From contig NC_087391.1 of the NCBI RefSeq assembly GCF_963675165.1, forward strand, positions 5,072,646-5,136,645: a DNA stretch of 64,000 nucleotides, given 5' to 3'. The notes beneath the pieces are model-generated. The model saw only the letters and a list, made by a program, of their open reading frames with translations, had not been told where the DNA came from and made no database searches. Made by a program: the position numbers and the translations under genes. Source of the DNA: Halichondria panicea (taxonomy: Eukaryota; Porifera; Demospongiae; Suberitida; Halichondriidae). Below, one piece after another: positions 48,501 through 64,000 of the stretch (positions within the stretch are counted from its first letter, which is position 1; the number at the start of each line of letters is the position of its first letter).

Positions 48501-51500
48501 ACCTAAAAATTACTAGAGATGAGTTGCAAAATATCGGCGTAAATGAGTTTATTCATCAATGCAAAAATGTTGAGTGGTACAAATGCGAAGCCTACCTAGA
48601 ATCTATTATCGGAAACGAACAAAACGTAATATTTGAGCGAATCTTAGAGGATTTTAAGGCATTAATAAGAGTATATGTAAAGGACAGAATTGTTTATCGA
48701 GTTAGAGATAATCGGGCTATCTATAGAGTTGATTATCAATACGATCGATATTCAGCAAAAGAATGGCCTTATATTCAGGATGTGGCCGTAAAGTATTTAG
48801 GACCCAAAACCCTAAATTTGTGTTTTTCGATAATAAAGAGGGAAAAATTCAGTGACCCGATACAAACATCGGATTCTTATTATCAGGGTGCCGTGGTAAC
48901 GATTCCAACGAAGCCACTCCCTCAATCAACTAAAGACAACGTTGTGCGAAAGGACAAGATCGTGGGCTGCTAACGTTGTAGCTAGAGTAGACATTGTTAT
49001 TAATAATTATAGTTAAAATCATAAATATCAATTGAATATAATTATTTTTATAAAGTAAATATTATTTTTATGTTGTTTATAAAATCTCTAGTCTAGCTGT
49101 AATTTATACAATTTCATAATGCAAGCAAGAATTATATGATTATTGAATTTGGTGGTGTCAACTAGGCCGGGGTAAAAAGAATGGCATCCACCTTCTCAGT
49201 ACCACTTAACACAACTCCACTCACATTGGTATGTTCAGTTTCTCCAGTATCTTCTTCCTCCCATCATAGTGAAGGTCATCCGTGCTCAGGCCTGTACATG
49301 GGAGGGTAGGGGGGAAAGGTTGATATTATATGGTACGTACATAGAGGGGGGAGCAAAGGTTAATATCATATTATGTATACGTACATAGACGGGGGCAAAG
49401 GTCGATATTACATCATTGCATATGGTACGTACATAGAGGGGGAGGGGGAAGGTCTACATGTATAATTATTACACCATTTGCCTATAATTTTATACTATGC
49501 GTACACAGCTACATGTAGCATCACTATGGGTCCACTGTATTAATCCTAAAACAATCGATTACCGTAAAGACGTGGCTTCCGATAAGCAGTCAACCCACAA
49601 CATTTATTCAATGAAATGCTTTTAGAGGCCATTTCCCAAAATTTAAATGCCTCGAAAATGTCGCGCTGTACAGTATACGGTATCTACATGTACATACTGG
49701 ATGTTGCAACGCTACTGAAATGTTAGCGAGACTCACGTACCTAGTCTTATCTGTAGAGCATCTGATTTGTTTCTCATAAATACAAATCCCTGATGAATCA
49801 ACAGATCGTAATTTGCTCTCGAACCGTAGAATATGAGGAACTCCTCGCCAGTGGGCGTGTCCTCGAGCGCATAGCAATCACACGTCCCCTCCTCCAGGTT
49901 ATAGAACGTCGACATGTGACCCTCGGTATGGTTACACAGGTCCCAGAGTGGAATCAGGGCTAGTACGTTATTGGAACCGTCGGCTTTCTCGGGGATTTCG
50001 TTTTGTCGAGACATGACGGCAGACACAGCCCATAGAAAGTCATCCAGGAAGAAGCCAGCCTCAAAGAGTGGGAGGGAGGGGTCACACGTTGTCTGAGGGG
50101 GGTGGTGTATTTTAAATTAAACCTATAATGTCCCAAAAACAGATTTTTGATTTTACTAAAAGGTCTCTCTCTAAGATCATACATGTAGTAGCAAGAGTTA
50201 CGACTCTTGGGTATACTCACTCTGACGAGGCGGTGTAAGTGAGCATACAGCTTGGAGACATTTCGTATCTGCACAATCGCCTTGACTGTAGGAAAATAGG
50301 AAAATAACAAACATTGATATCACGTACATTACAGCAGCACTGAAACACTTCACCATTACCGCCATTAGAGTTGCAGTACACTAGTACAACCAAGCACACC
50401 ATAAATGTTATTATTGTGGTACTATCAATCAACGAGCTATGTAAATCCCTCTCAAGTTATAAGTACCAAAGTTCAATAGCTACCACTGCTCTTTCTGTGT
50501 ACACAATAAGTATATAACAGCTCAGAGACTCTTTTAGTTGCCCTAACTTGAATTCCGTGCATCCAATTTCAATGATTTTCTGATTTTCCGAAAGCTTAGA
50601 AAAAGACCTTTCAAATGGTACCATCAATGTTCATATTTGGGAGATAACCAAATTTGCCAATTACGGCCAAATACCATGGATATGCCCATGGTCCAAGGGC
50701 GAAAAATGACAAATTATGGTCCGAATCAAATTAGGGATTTGATGATATCATTTGAAAGGTCTCTTTCTAAGCGTTCAGAAAATCCTAAAATCAATGAAAT
50801 TGGATCATCAAAACAAAAGTTAATGGCTGTTTTACAGCACCCCACTTTGCCTTCTAAATGCAGCCCTTACTTAGCAGTAACTATTGTAACTTGTACCGAG
50901 ACAAGGTGAACTCTGCAGCTCCTTTAGATCATCTTTGTGATAAAAGAACGGTGTGGTGTATTCGTGGGGGAGAGAGTCTGTGTGTGTGGGGGGGGTGACA
51001 ATACGCTGGTGTCATGTGATAGTCATGTGATCACCTATATACGGCTTCCAGAATGAGTTGGTGCTGTATCGCTCGTTGAGAAGATGCATTGCTAGTGTCA
51101 CGTTGGGCATGAGCTGTAGTATCCGATCCTGAGCAATTAGAGCACCTGAAGAGAATACAGAACCATTAGAGATGATATAGTATTACAGGGAGGGCGGCTG
51201 GGGTATCGTATACACGGACTAATCACATGACTTCAAAAGAAACACACGCCCAGACACACACACCTAGTGGACCCTCTTTGGCAGTGGTGAGTGTCATCAT
51301 TAATTTACGAGGAATCATCATCACTTTCTCCTCTTGCTGTGAGCGAAAGAGTTGAACAATTGTTACAATCAGCATGCTCAAGATACCTTAATATCTCTCT
51401 TGGCCTTTAGTCCATAGCCCACCACAGGGAACTTAGCTATCTCCACCTAAAGAGGAGGGAGGGGTTAAGATACGCTATAGACTTTGTAGAAATAATCATT

Positions 51501-52306
51501 AATTTCAGGTCCGTTATAAATCTGTACGCTAATCACACCATTCAAGGGAGCTCCCTAAAAGCTACAGAATGCATTTTTTTCTTTTTGGAATTGGACAATG
51601 TTTGATAATCACTCACTGTCTCATTGCAGACACCCTGCTCCCTCAGCCAGCTCTCCATGGCAACCAGAGCCTCCCCCCTCTCCGGCAAGGGTGCTGGTGA
51701 GGGTCCTTGTTTCCCGACGATCTGCTTGGTGTAGTGATGCACAGCTTGTAGCTCTCCCCACAGCGACTGTAGGGAGGTGCTCTCTAGAGCCTGGGTCCCT
51801 GTACGACATGGATACACATAGCAACACAGTCATGTATAATAAGGAGTGTGTACATGATAATAATTTGCTCTATAGCCATTAGGGGGTTAACCCATTAGGG
51901 GACCTCACAACCGTAGCTAAGCTATAGTAAGTATTCATGCAAAGTAACTTCACATTTGCTGGTCCTTCGAACCAGATAATAATATTAACGGAATCATATT
52001 GCAGAACAAAGTGGTTGCCGGTTTGCACAAAAGTGCGCGAGGAATAGTCACTAAAAAAATTATAAAACCATCGTAACTACAGTACAGGCCCGTTCTAGTT
52101 CCTCGTTTATAAATGGGGATTGCAACAGGGACAGTAACACATTCCGATACCAATGTGTGTGTGTGTGGATTAAGGGTGTGTGTGATTGTCTCACTCTCCC
52201 AGAGCTCGTCCACGAGTTTGCAGACATCCTTGTTATGGAGGACATGTACTGGAGGTGGAGGGTGGCTGGCAGCAGGCCGTCCTGAGCGCTTGGACTTCTT
52301 ACCCAT
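45521..52306 (-). CDS. SETD3: SETD3 actin-histidine N-methyltransferase
   Basis: The complete copy. Exons located include 52306-52195 (start MGKKSKRSGR), 51798-51617, 51446-51387, 51336-51264 (VMMIPRKLMMTL), 51145-51035 (AQDRILQLMPN), one near 50985-50895, 50285-50221, 50092-49741, one ending at 49291, one near 46640-46447, and the terminal exon ending at 45521. Phases agree wherever checked. SETD3 methylates His73 of actin in the cytosol. The SET region has WAVSAVMSRQNEIP, LIPLWDLCNHTEGH (the NHT cofactor motif) and FLIFYGSRAN with the catalytic-site Tyr. The Rubisco-LSMT-like substrate-binding domain follows (CPFSQSLVAFTRVF, LAIQIRICEKRIL), then an acidic tail. One large intron (about 46641-49225) hosts the nested genes X2 and Y2. 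Confidence 0.93.
46878..47236. repeat. Possible inverted-repeat insertion in the right unit
   Basis: AATAGTAGTTTCTCATC near 46890 and GATGAGAAACTACTAC near 47199 are inverted and bound about 300 AT-rich bp that include a second hairpin (GATTACATCA ... TGATGTAATC). Absent from the left unit. Confidence 0.5.
47365..47865 (-). CDS. Unrecognised nested protein X2 (166 aa)
   Basis: Counterpart of X1 in the right unit: same length class, single exon, same strand as SETD3. The C-terminal half is nearly the same as X1 (FKEYKKHLKQYLSKRVSKTP, CAEYVVRTDC, ALEESDIKDACAVIVDLLG), while the first 60 residues are strongly changed. No family recognised. Intact start and stop. Divergent from Y2. Confidence 0.7.
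   Translation of the reverse strand: MINQEEDLAYDQFGLQYQDFRESSWIGTQYDDLRFFLSSTIEESKGDNFDQSSVELAIGVDIHWLAGLFKIDAYLKNPRCTGKFKEYKKHLKQYLSKRVSKTPNTKCAEYVVRTDCRWALEESDIKDACAVIVDLLGLDGVKGMEISGELVKMNLIIQLKPPQHNV
48165..48973 (+). CDS. Unrecognised nested protein Y2 (240 aa)
   Basis: Counterpart of Y1. It appears to have a small first exon (48165-48180, Met-Ser-Ile-Ser-Gln) joined in phase to 48267-48973 across an 86-bp GT-AG intron; an in-frame ATG at 48287 would be the start without it. Retained motifs include MYECTPQDCQMPI, KKYFTRM, VEWYKCEAYLESII, YRVDYQYDRYSAKEWP, KYLGPKT and TKPLPQS. The remainder differs strongly from Y1. Function unknown. Confidence 0.68.
49312..49472. repeat. Minisatellite in SETD3 intron, expanded in right unit
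   Basis: About four copies of a roughly 45-60 bp unit with GTACGTACATAGAGGGGG and CAAAGGTYRATATTA. The left unit has only two degenerate units at about 43138-43210, so the copy number changed after the duplication. Confidence 0.7.
50545..50821. repeat. MITE-like element, copy 3
   Basis: Right-unit counterpart of 44182-44460, in the same SETD3 intron, with a few substitutions and a 4-bp shortening in the central palindrome (CCATGGATATGCCCATGG). Confidence 0.8.
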
Positions 52307-52377
52307 GGTCAGAAGATTTTCTAGCTAGCACTTTCTTCCTCCACGTGGCTGCTGACTCAGCAAAAAGTTTATCCCTA
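52307..52377. promoter_or_regulatory. Very short divergent promoter SETD3 / MBIP
   Basis: The start codons of SETD3 (minus) and MBIP (plus) are only 71 bp apart, so transcription start sites must overlap or lie very close. The interval holds no coding frame and no TATA box. Confidence 0.5.
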
Positions 52378-52497
52378 ATGCTAGCCATGGAGACCTCGAT
52401 GCAGACTGATGAAGTGATGGATCCAGAAGCTGTGAGACTGGAGGACATGAGCTGTAAGAATATAATGAATACAACTACATCAAAGAGTTAATGCCTA

Positions 52498-52528
<31 letters not shown>

Positions 52529-52601
52529 CACAGGCACACACACACACACACACAGGCACACACACACACACACACACACGCACGCACGCACACACACACA
52601 C

Positions 52602-52640
<39 letters not shown>

Positions 52641-54135
52641 GACATGTCCTGAGGTGGTGATCAAGCACGACGGAGAGAGCGTTGTCTCCGTGGCTACACA
52701 AACGTCAGACCACAGTGATCAGGTACAGATCAACGTACCACTGGAAGAGCTGCTAAAAAGGGTGGAGGCTTTCACACAACTCAAGCGTCGGCAGATTGAT
52801 GCGTCCAATCAGATTGAGTTCTGTTGCTGTAGCAACCCCGATACGTCTTGTGCTAGGACAGATGCAGCCTATGTGAAACGCTCCCCTCACCAAGTCAGTC
52901 ACATCCCTTCCACTAAAGTGAGGAAAGAAAGAAAGAAAGAAGGAGAACCTTCCACAGTGAATGTGCCCATTGGCTATTTTCAATACACACATATGTATAG
53001 TAAACTAGGCCTAAGAGATGTCTAGAAGTGGTTAGTACCAACCACCACCACCGACTAGTACAGTGTGGGCACTTCCCTGCTTCCATATTTTACTCAACCA
53101 CCCCACCCCACACATGCACATTCAGGTGCACAATACTACTGGTCCAACTCCCAAAGCTCTGCCTCCATTAGAGCAGCTCAAACAAGACCTACAACCCTCC
53201 GTATCACCGTGGATACGAGCAAGCCTAATGAGAGGGGGTCCCTCGGCTGGGGGTCTCCTGGGATTGACGGAGAGAGTTGGAAATATGGAGCAGTACACTC
53301 ACCTTTATGAGGGTAGGTTCGGGGGTGAGTGGGGTGTTACAGTACAATCATACTGGTATAATTAGAATATTAATATTTTCTGTCATGGTACTGTATGTAC
53401 GTAATCTACGTAGTGGATACTAGAGAATATCTATATGCGTATATATCTGGTGATGTTATTCAAGCAGTTGATTAGTTGCTGATCCTTGATCTAAGCTCTA
53501 CTGAATGCATCTTTTGGTTTTGTCATTCTACACGTATATTCAGAAGTTATGGCCTCTCAAATGTTACCTGTTTGTTTGAGTAGCTGCTCCTTGTTCTCCC
53601 TCACAGGAGGGGACACTCCACGAGACATGGTTCAGAGGGTCCACAACTTGGAGAGCCGACTGCTGCAGTTGGAGGGACGTTCTCTCGAGTACCAGCACAC
53701 CTCGGTCAGTTCCTCAACTCTCTTATACATACATCTAACAGCTAAATACTGCCTGTATCGTCTCTGTGTGACCCTAAAGTGCAGGATTGTAATTCCTTTC
53801 AGTAATTAAGGCAGCTATGAATTCGTTATCTCAAATGCAAGCTGGTTCCTTACATACTCCACTTTCTATCGAACTGCTTTTAAGTATATATATTGTACAT
53901 CCTGGAGTTTTGTACTGTTAGTACGTGCATGCTGCGTACATTGTAGCCAGCTGAGGCTATCTAATGCATGGTTAGGCCATTCTGCCGTATCAATACTCGT
54001 ACTCATAGTTGATACTTGACTAGCCCCCCCCCCCATCCCCTGCAGGGTCCCATGGCTTTGAAAAAGGTCCCTAGCAACACCAGGACAAGACCAGGTCATC
54101 TGAGAAAGCCAGTGCAGCATCTCAGAGTCACATGA
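52378..54135 (+). CDS. MBIP: MBIP-like ATAC complex subunit
   Basis: Five exons join in phase to 242 residues: 52378-52453, 52640-52917, 53126-53312, 53607-53704 and 54046-54135. MBIP was found as an inhibitor of MAP3K12 and is a subunit of the ADA2A-containing (ATAC) histone acetyltransferase complex. Matching blocks are RRQIDASNQIEFCCCSN with SCARTDAAYVKR (human KQAEINENNVREFC ... SCARTDAIF) and GGDTPRDMVQRVHNLESRLL with LEGRSLEYQ (human GGPVPRDIYQRIKKLEDKIL, LEGISPEYF). Human MBIP is 344 residues; the N-terminal part upstream of this core is not found here and may be truly absent, since SETD3 begins 71 bp away. The C-terminus ends in a basic stretch. Confidence 0.88.
52498..52638. repeat. 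(CA)n microsatellite at the MBIP intron 1 acceptor
   Basis: About 140 bp of CA repeats with CG and GG interruptions ends exactly in the CAG acceptor of MBIP exon 2 and probably serves in place of a polypyrimidine tract. Confidence 0.9.
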
Positions 54136-54711
54136 CATTGTAGAGAATTACCTTAACTGCGTGCACACCTATATACTAGTGTACTTCATCCATTACATGA
54201 TACATGTTGTCTCTTTCTGTAATTATAACTCAAGAATTAATTTTCAATTTCAATTCTGTCAACACATAATTTTGTATTAACAAATGTTTGAGTACCAACG
54301 TTACTGATGACTGATGTAGACAATAATGAAAATTGTACATGTAGAATTTTGAATGCCAGGGTAACCAAGCCAACCTGTGAGGTGCAACCACCAATGCACT
54401 CCTTTAGCAAGCAGCCCCACCCCTTTATATTCGAGCCCCTACACATTTTTAATTTGCATATGCACCAGCTGCAACGCCCACTCATCAGAGCTCATCAATA
54501 ATGTTACAATAATACAGTGCAATTCTCTCATTCATTATTCTGGTACGTACACATAATTATGTATATATTAAATGTAACACCTCACAACGCAACATGACTG
54601 TAATTAAATTAATGGTTCAAAAGAGATAAGATAAAGAGATAAGAGAGTTCAATTGATTAAAAGAAATGACAAAATCAAACACGTGTCTATAACGTAAACA
54701 TACACACAACA
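54136..54711. other. Convergent intergenic region MBIP / TECPR2
   Basis: About 575 bp between two gene 3' ends; AT-rich, with several ATTAAA-like sites that could serve as polyadenylation signals. I see no gene or RNA structure. Confidence 0.5.
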
Positions 54712-62197
<7,486 letters not shown>

Positions 62198-62417
62198 ATC
62201 TTGTTAGTCCTCTTGACTCACATCAATCTTACAGTACAGTATAAAAGAAAGCTAAAATGCTGTAAGCTGTCTCAGCCTCGAGCGTCCTACAAGATAGCTT
62301 GCTAAACAAAAATGGGGGTGGGGCTAGAATCACCTCAGAGCTGATATGGCTTGCAGCCAGCAATTAAATTAGTTTATTCATTAGTCTACAGACTACTGCA
62401 ACTGCAACCTTTTGATC
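62198..62417. promoter_or_regulatory. Divergent promoter TECPR2 / LRRK-like gene
   Basis: 220 bp separate the two start codons. The interval is inferred to contain both promoters. No TATA box or named motif was identified. Confidence 0.45.
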
Positions 62418-64000
62418 ATGGCCACAAAAAGCAGGCTAAACAACAGCAAAAGAACAAGAACAACAGCCACCAAGCCCCAAGATGATACTTCCAAGCTGCA
62501 TTCTTTTTGTGAGGTTGGAAATCTCTCAGGTGTACGGCAATACATCGACAAACTCAGCGACGAGGAGGTACCTGCAAAACTATCAACGAAGAAAGGTGTA
62601 TTTGGCTACACACCTCTCCATTTAGCAGTGGCTGGTGGCCACATTGAAGTGCTGAACTATTTGCTCTCAAAGGTTAGTAAATCTGAGCTGGTGAATTGCC
62701 AGGCTAACAGTGGTTACACTCCGCTGCATCTCGCCGCAAGTAGTGGCCACAGAAACTGCATCAAAGCTTTGCTAACTCACGGAGCAAATATTTCCGCAGC
62801 GGATGAGTACAAGAAGACTCCCAAGCAGTCAGCAGAGCTTAGCTCTAAAGCAAGCATTGTTCGCTTGCTGCGAAGTGAAGGTGAGATAATAATAATTCTT
62901 CAAAGATATTGTCATTATCTGACGGTGCAATAGTAATTCCTTTAGGGATACTCTACTACGGACTGCACAATCATTCTCTAGACCATTTTTGTCTCCATTG
63001 TACCTAATAAGCATTGTACACATTGTCAACACAGTGCATGCACGTATGCATTGTTTATAACCACACTTGCATGACCTGACGCTACACTCCTTCTGTGCAG
63101 AGATCATCAAGGAAGTTGAAACCAATGGTGAAAATTTGACTGAGCTACTACAACAGGATCTTTCACAGCTCGAAAAAGACTGTATAACTCGATCTCTCCA
63201 GGCTGCCACACGAAACAACAATCCTGTATCGATTGGCAAGCTCCTTGTGAAAGGAGCACTCCAAAACATTGAAGAATGCATAGAAATTTCTATAGTCGAG
63301 AACAAGCCTTGCAGTCGAGGAATGCTACTTTTGGCAAAGGCTGCAAGGGATGGCAACAAATCTATGGTACAGAAACTGTATGGGGAAAATGTTACTAATC
63401 CGCACACTCTTAATACGAAATATTTCAACGACGACAATTTTCCAGCAGTACAGAAGGTAGTGATTGAGGGAAAAGTTACAACTGTGGTTCCCATTGATAT
63501 TGCTCGTAAGTACGGCAAAGATCAAGTACGTGAAGAGTTGCTAATCAAAACAGACGTGAATAAAGAAACTGGGAATGTTTTTTGGCACGGTCTTCGTTTG
63601 CTGAAATTGGAGATTCCATGGTTGAGACGAATTAGTTGGGTGAAGCGATTGAGGTTGGCAAGAAATGGATTCAAGTCCTTACCACAAGAAATGGGGTCCT
63701 ACCTAAAGCAGGTATGCATGTGTATGCTGGATTGAATGTAATTGTATGCACATGAATGTATAATTGTAACGATATTATAGCTTTAGCTTTGTTAGCATAT
63801 ACAATGAGTAATAAATTGTCAATTTGCTGTCTCAATGGCACAGTGGTTTAAGCACCAACTTTCTATAGTAAGCCATGCATGCATGCATAGGTTCTATTTG
63901 CTGTCGTTTTTTCTTTCCATGTATCAACAGTTCCTTACTTGTATTCATTATTAGGTTGTGAAGCTCGATCTCCAGCACAATGAATTGGGCTCAATACCAC
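62418..64000 (+). CDS. Ankyrin-LRR protein, probable LRRK N-terminus (cut by window end)
   Basis: Exons 62418-62880, 63101-63711 and 63955 to the window edge join in phase. Exon 1 has ankyrin repeats (GYTPLHLAVAGGHIEVLNYL, GYTPLHLAASSGHRNCIKAL). Exon 2 continues through a less regular ankyrin-like region (LLLAKAARDGNK), then the bridge IDIARKYG ... VFWHGLRLLKLEIPWL and the first leucine-rich repeat (RLARNGFKSLPQEMG). Exon 3 continues with VVKLDLQHNELGSIP. Ankyrin repeats, the W-x-x-L-x-L-x2-L-x2-x-W-L bridge and LRRs in this order are typical of LRRK-family (ROCO) kinases such as LRRK1. The ROC, COR and kinase domains would lie beyond the window, so the assignment is an inference. The ATG at 62418 (MATKSR) is the first in-frame ATG. 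Confidence 0.72.
63828..63905 (+). repeat. Degenerate tRNA-like (SINE or tRNA relic) sequence
   Basis: In the last LRRK-like intron, CAATGGCACAGTGGTTTAAG fits the tRNA D-arm / A-box pattern (TGGCnnAGTGG) and GGTTCTATTT about 45 bp downstream partly fits the B-box (GGTTCnAnnCC). The anticodon region is disrupted by a CATGCATGCATGCAT run and no acceptor stem closes. At best a decayed tRNA or tRNA-derived SINE. Confidence 0.3.

Larger units (their letters stand above)
44926..51256. repeat. Segmental tandem duplication, right unit
   Basis: The second unit starts with a broken TMEM62 tail and runs into the SETD3 intron before the GALIAQDR exon, after which the unduplicated SETD3 5' exons follow. 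The order TMEM62-SETD3 | TMEM62-SETD3 fits a simple head-to-tail duplication. Confidence 0.85.

Noticed and set aside
62829-63518. 229-aa minus-strand frame
   Set aside because: Antisense to exon 2 of the ankyrin-LRR gene, whose plus-strand reading has repeats and good splice sites.

Overview
The window is nuclear DNA of an animal, most likely a sponge (probably a demosponge). The genes are metazoan: SNW1, golgin-84, GNPAT, TMEM62, SETD3, MBIP, TECPR2, MCFD2, a CatSper subunit and an LRRK-like gene. They are intron-rich with GT-AG introns, some only about 50 bp, and are packed tightly with short divergent promoters, (CA)n tracts and many short hairpin elements. The taxon is an inference from gene content and compactness. 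No bacterial, viral or organellar genes were seen. Exon joins were worked out by hand; where exon coordinates are listed, lengths and phases sum to an open frame.

Layout. 1-3.0 kb: gene-poor, with two inverted-repeat elements. 3.0-3.7 kb (-): MCFD2-like EF-hand protein. 3.9-8.7 kb (-): a large protein in which a roughly 700-residue helical-repeat region is fused to arginyl-tRNA-protein transferase (ATE1). 9.9-13.8 kb (+): SNW1/SKIP. 14.4-20.7 kb: a cluster of small Pro/Gln/Tyr-rich membrane proteins, four in tandem on + and one divergent relative on - without the membrane exon. 20.9-26.5 kb (-): a 27-exon CatSper auxiliary subunit, closest to CATSPERE. 26.8-31.1 kb (-): golgin-84. 31.3-35.4 kb (-): GNPAT with a C-terminal SKL peroxisomal signal. 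35.6-39.3 kb (+): TMEM62.

38.7-51.3 kb is a tandem segmental duplication with a unit of about 6.3 kb. The left unit holds the end of intact TMEM62 plus a 5'-truncated SETD3. The right unit holds a broken TMEM62 fragment plus the body of intact SETD3, whose 5' exons continue to 52.3 kb. Inside the same SETD3 intron of each unit lies a divergent pair of unrecognised, nearly intronless genes (about 166 and 240 aa). The pair has diverged far more than the DNA around it.

52.4-54.1 kb (+): MBIP, head-to-head with SETD3. 54.7-62.2 kb (-): TECPR2 (WD40 plus tectonin propellers, C-terminal LIR). 62.4 kb to the end (+): the first exons of an ankyrin-LRR gene, probably LRRK-type, cut by the window edge.

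The genes do not form a pathway; they are neighbours. The two most unusual items are the helical-repeat/ATE1 fusion and the nested two-gene cassette in the duplicated SETD3 intron. The tandem membrane-protein family, partly co-duplicated with the last CatSper exon, is also notable.
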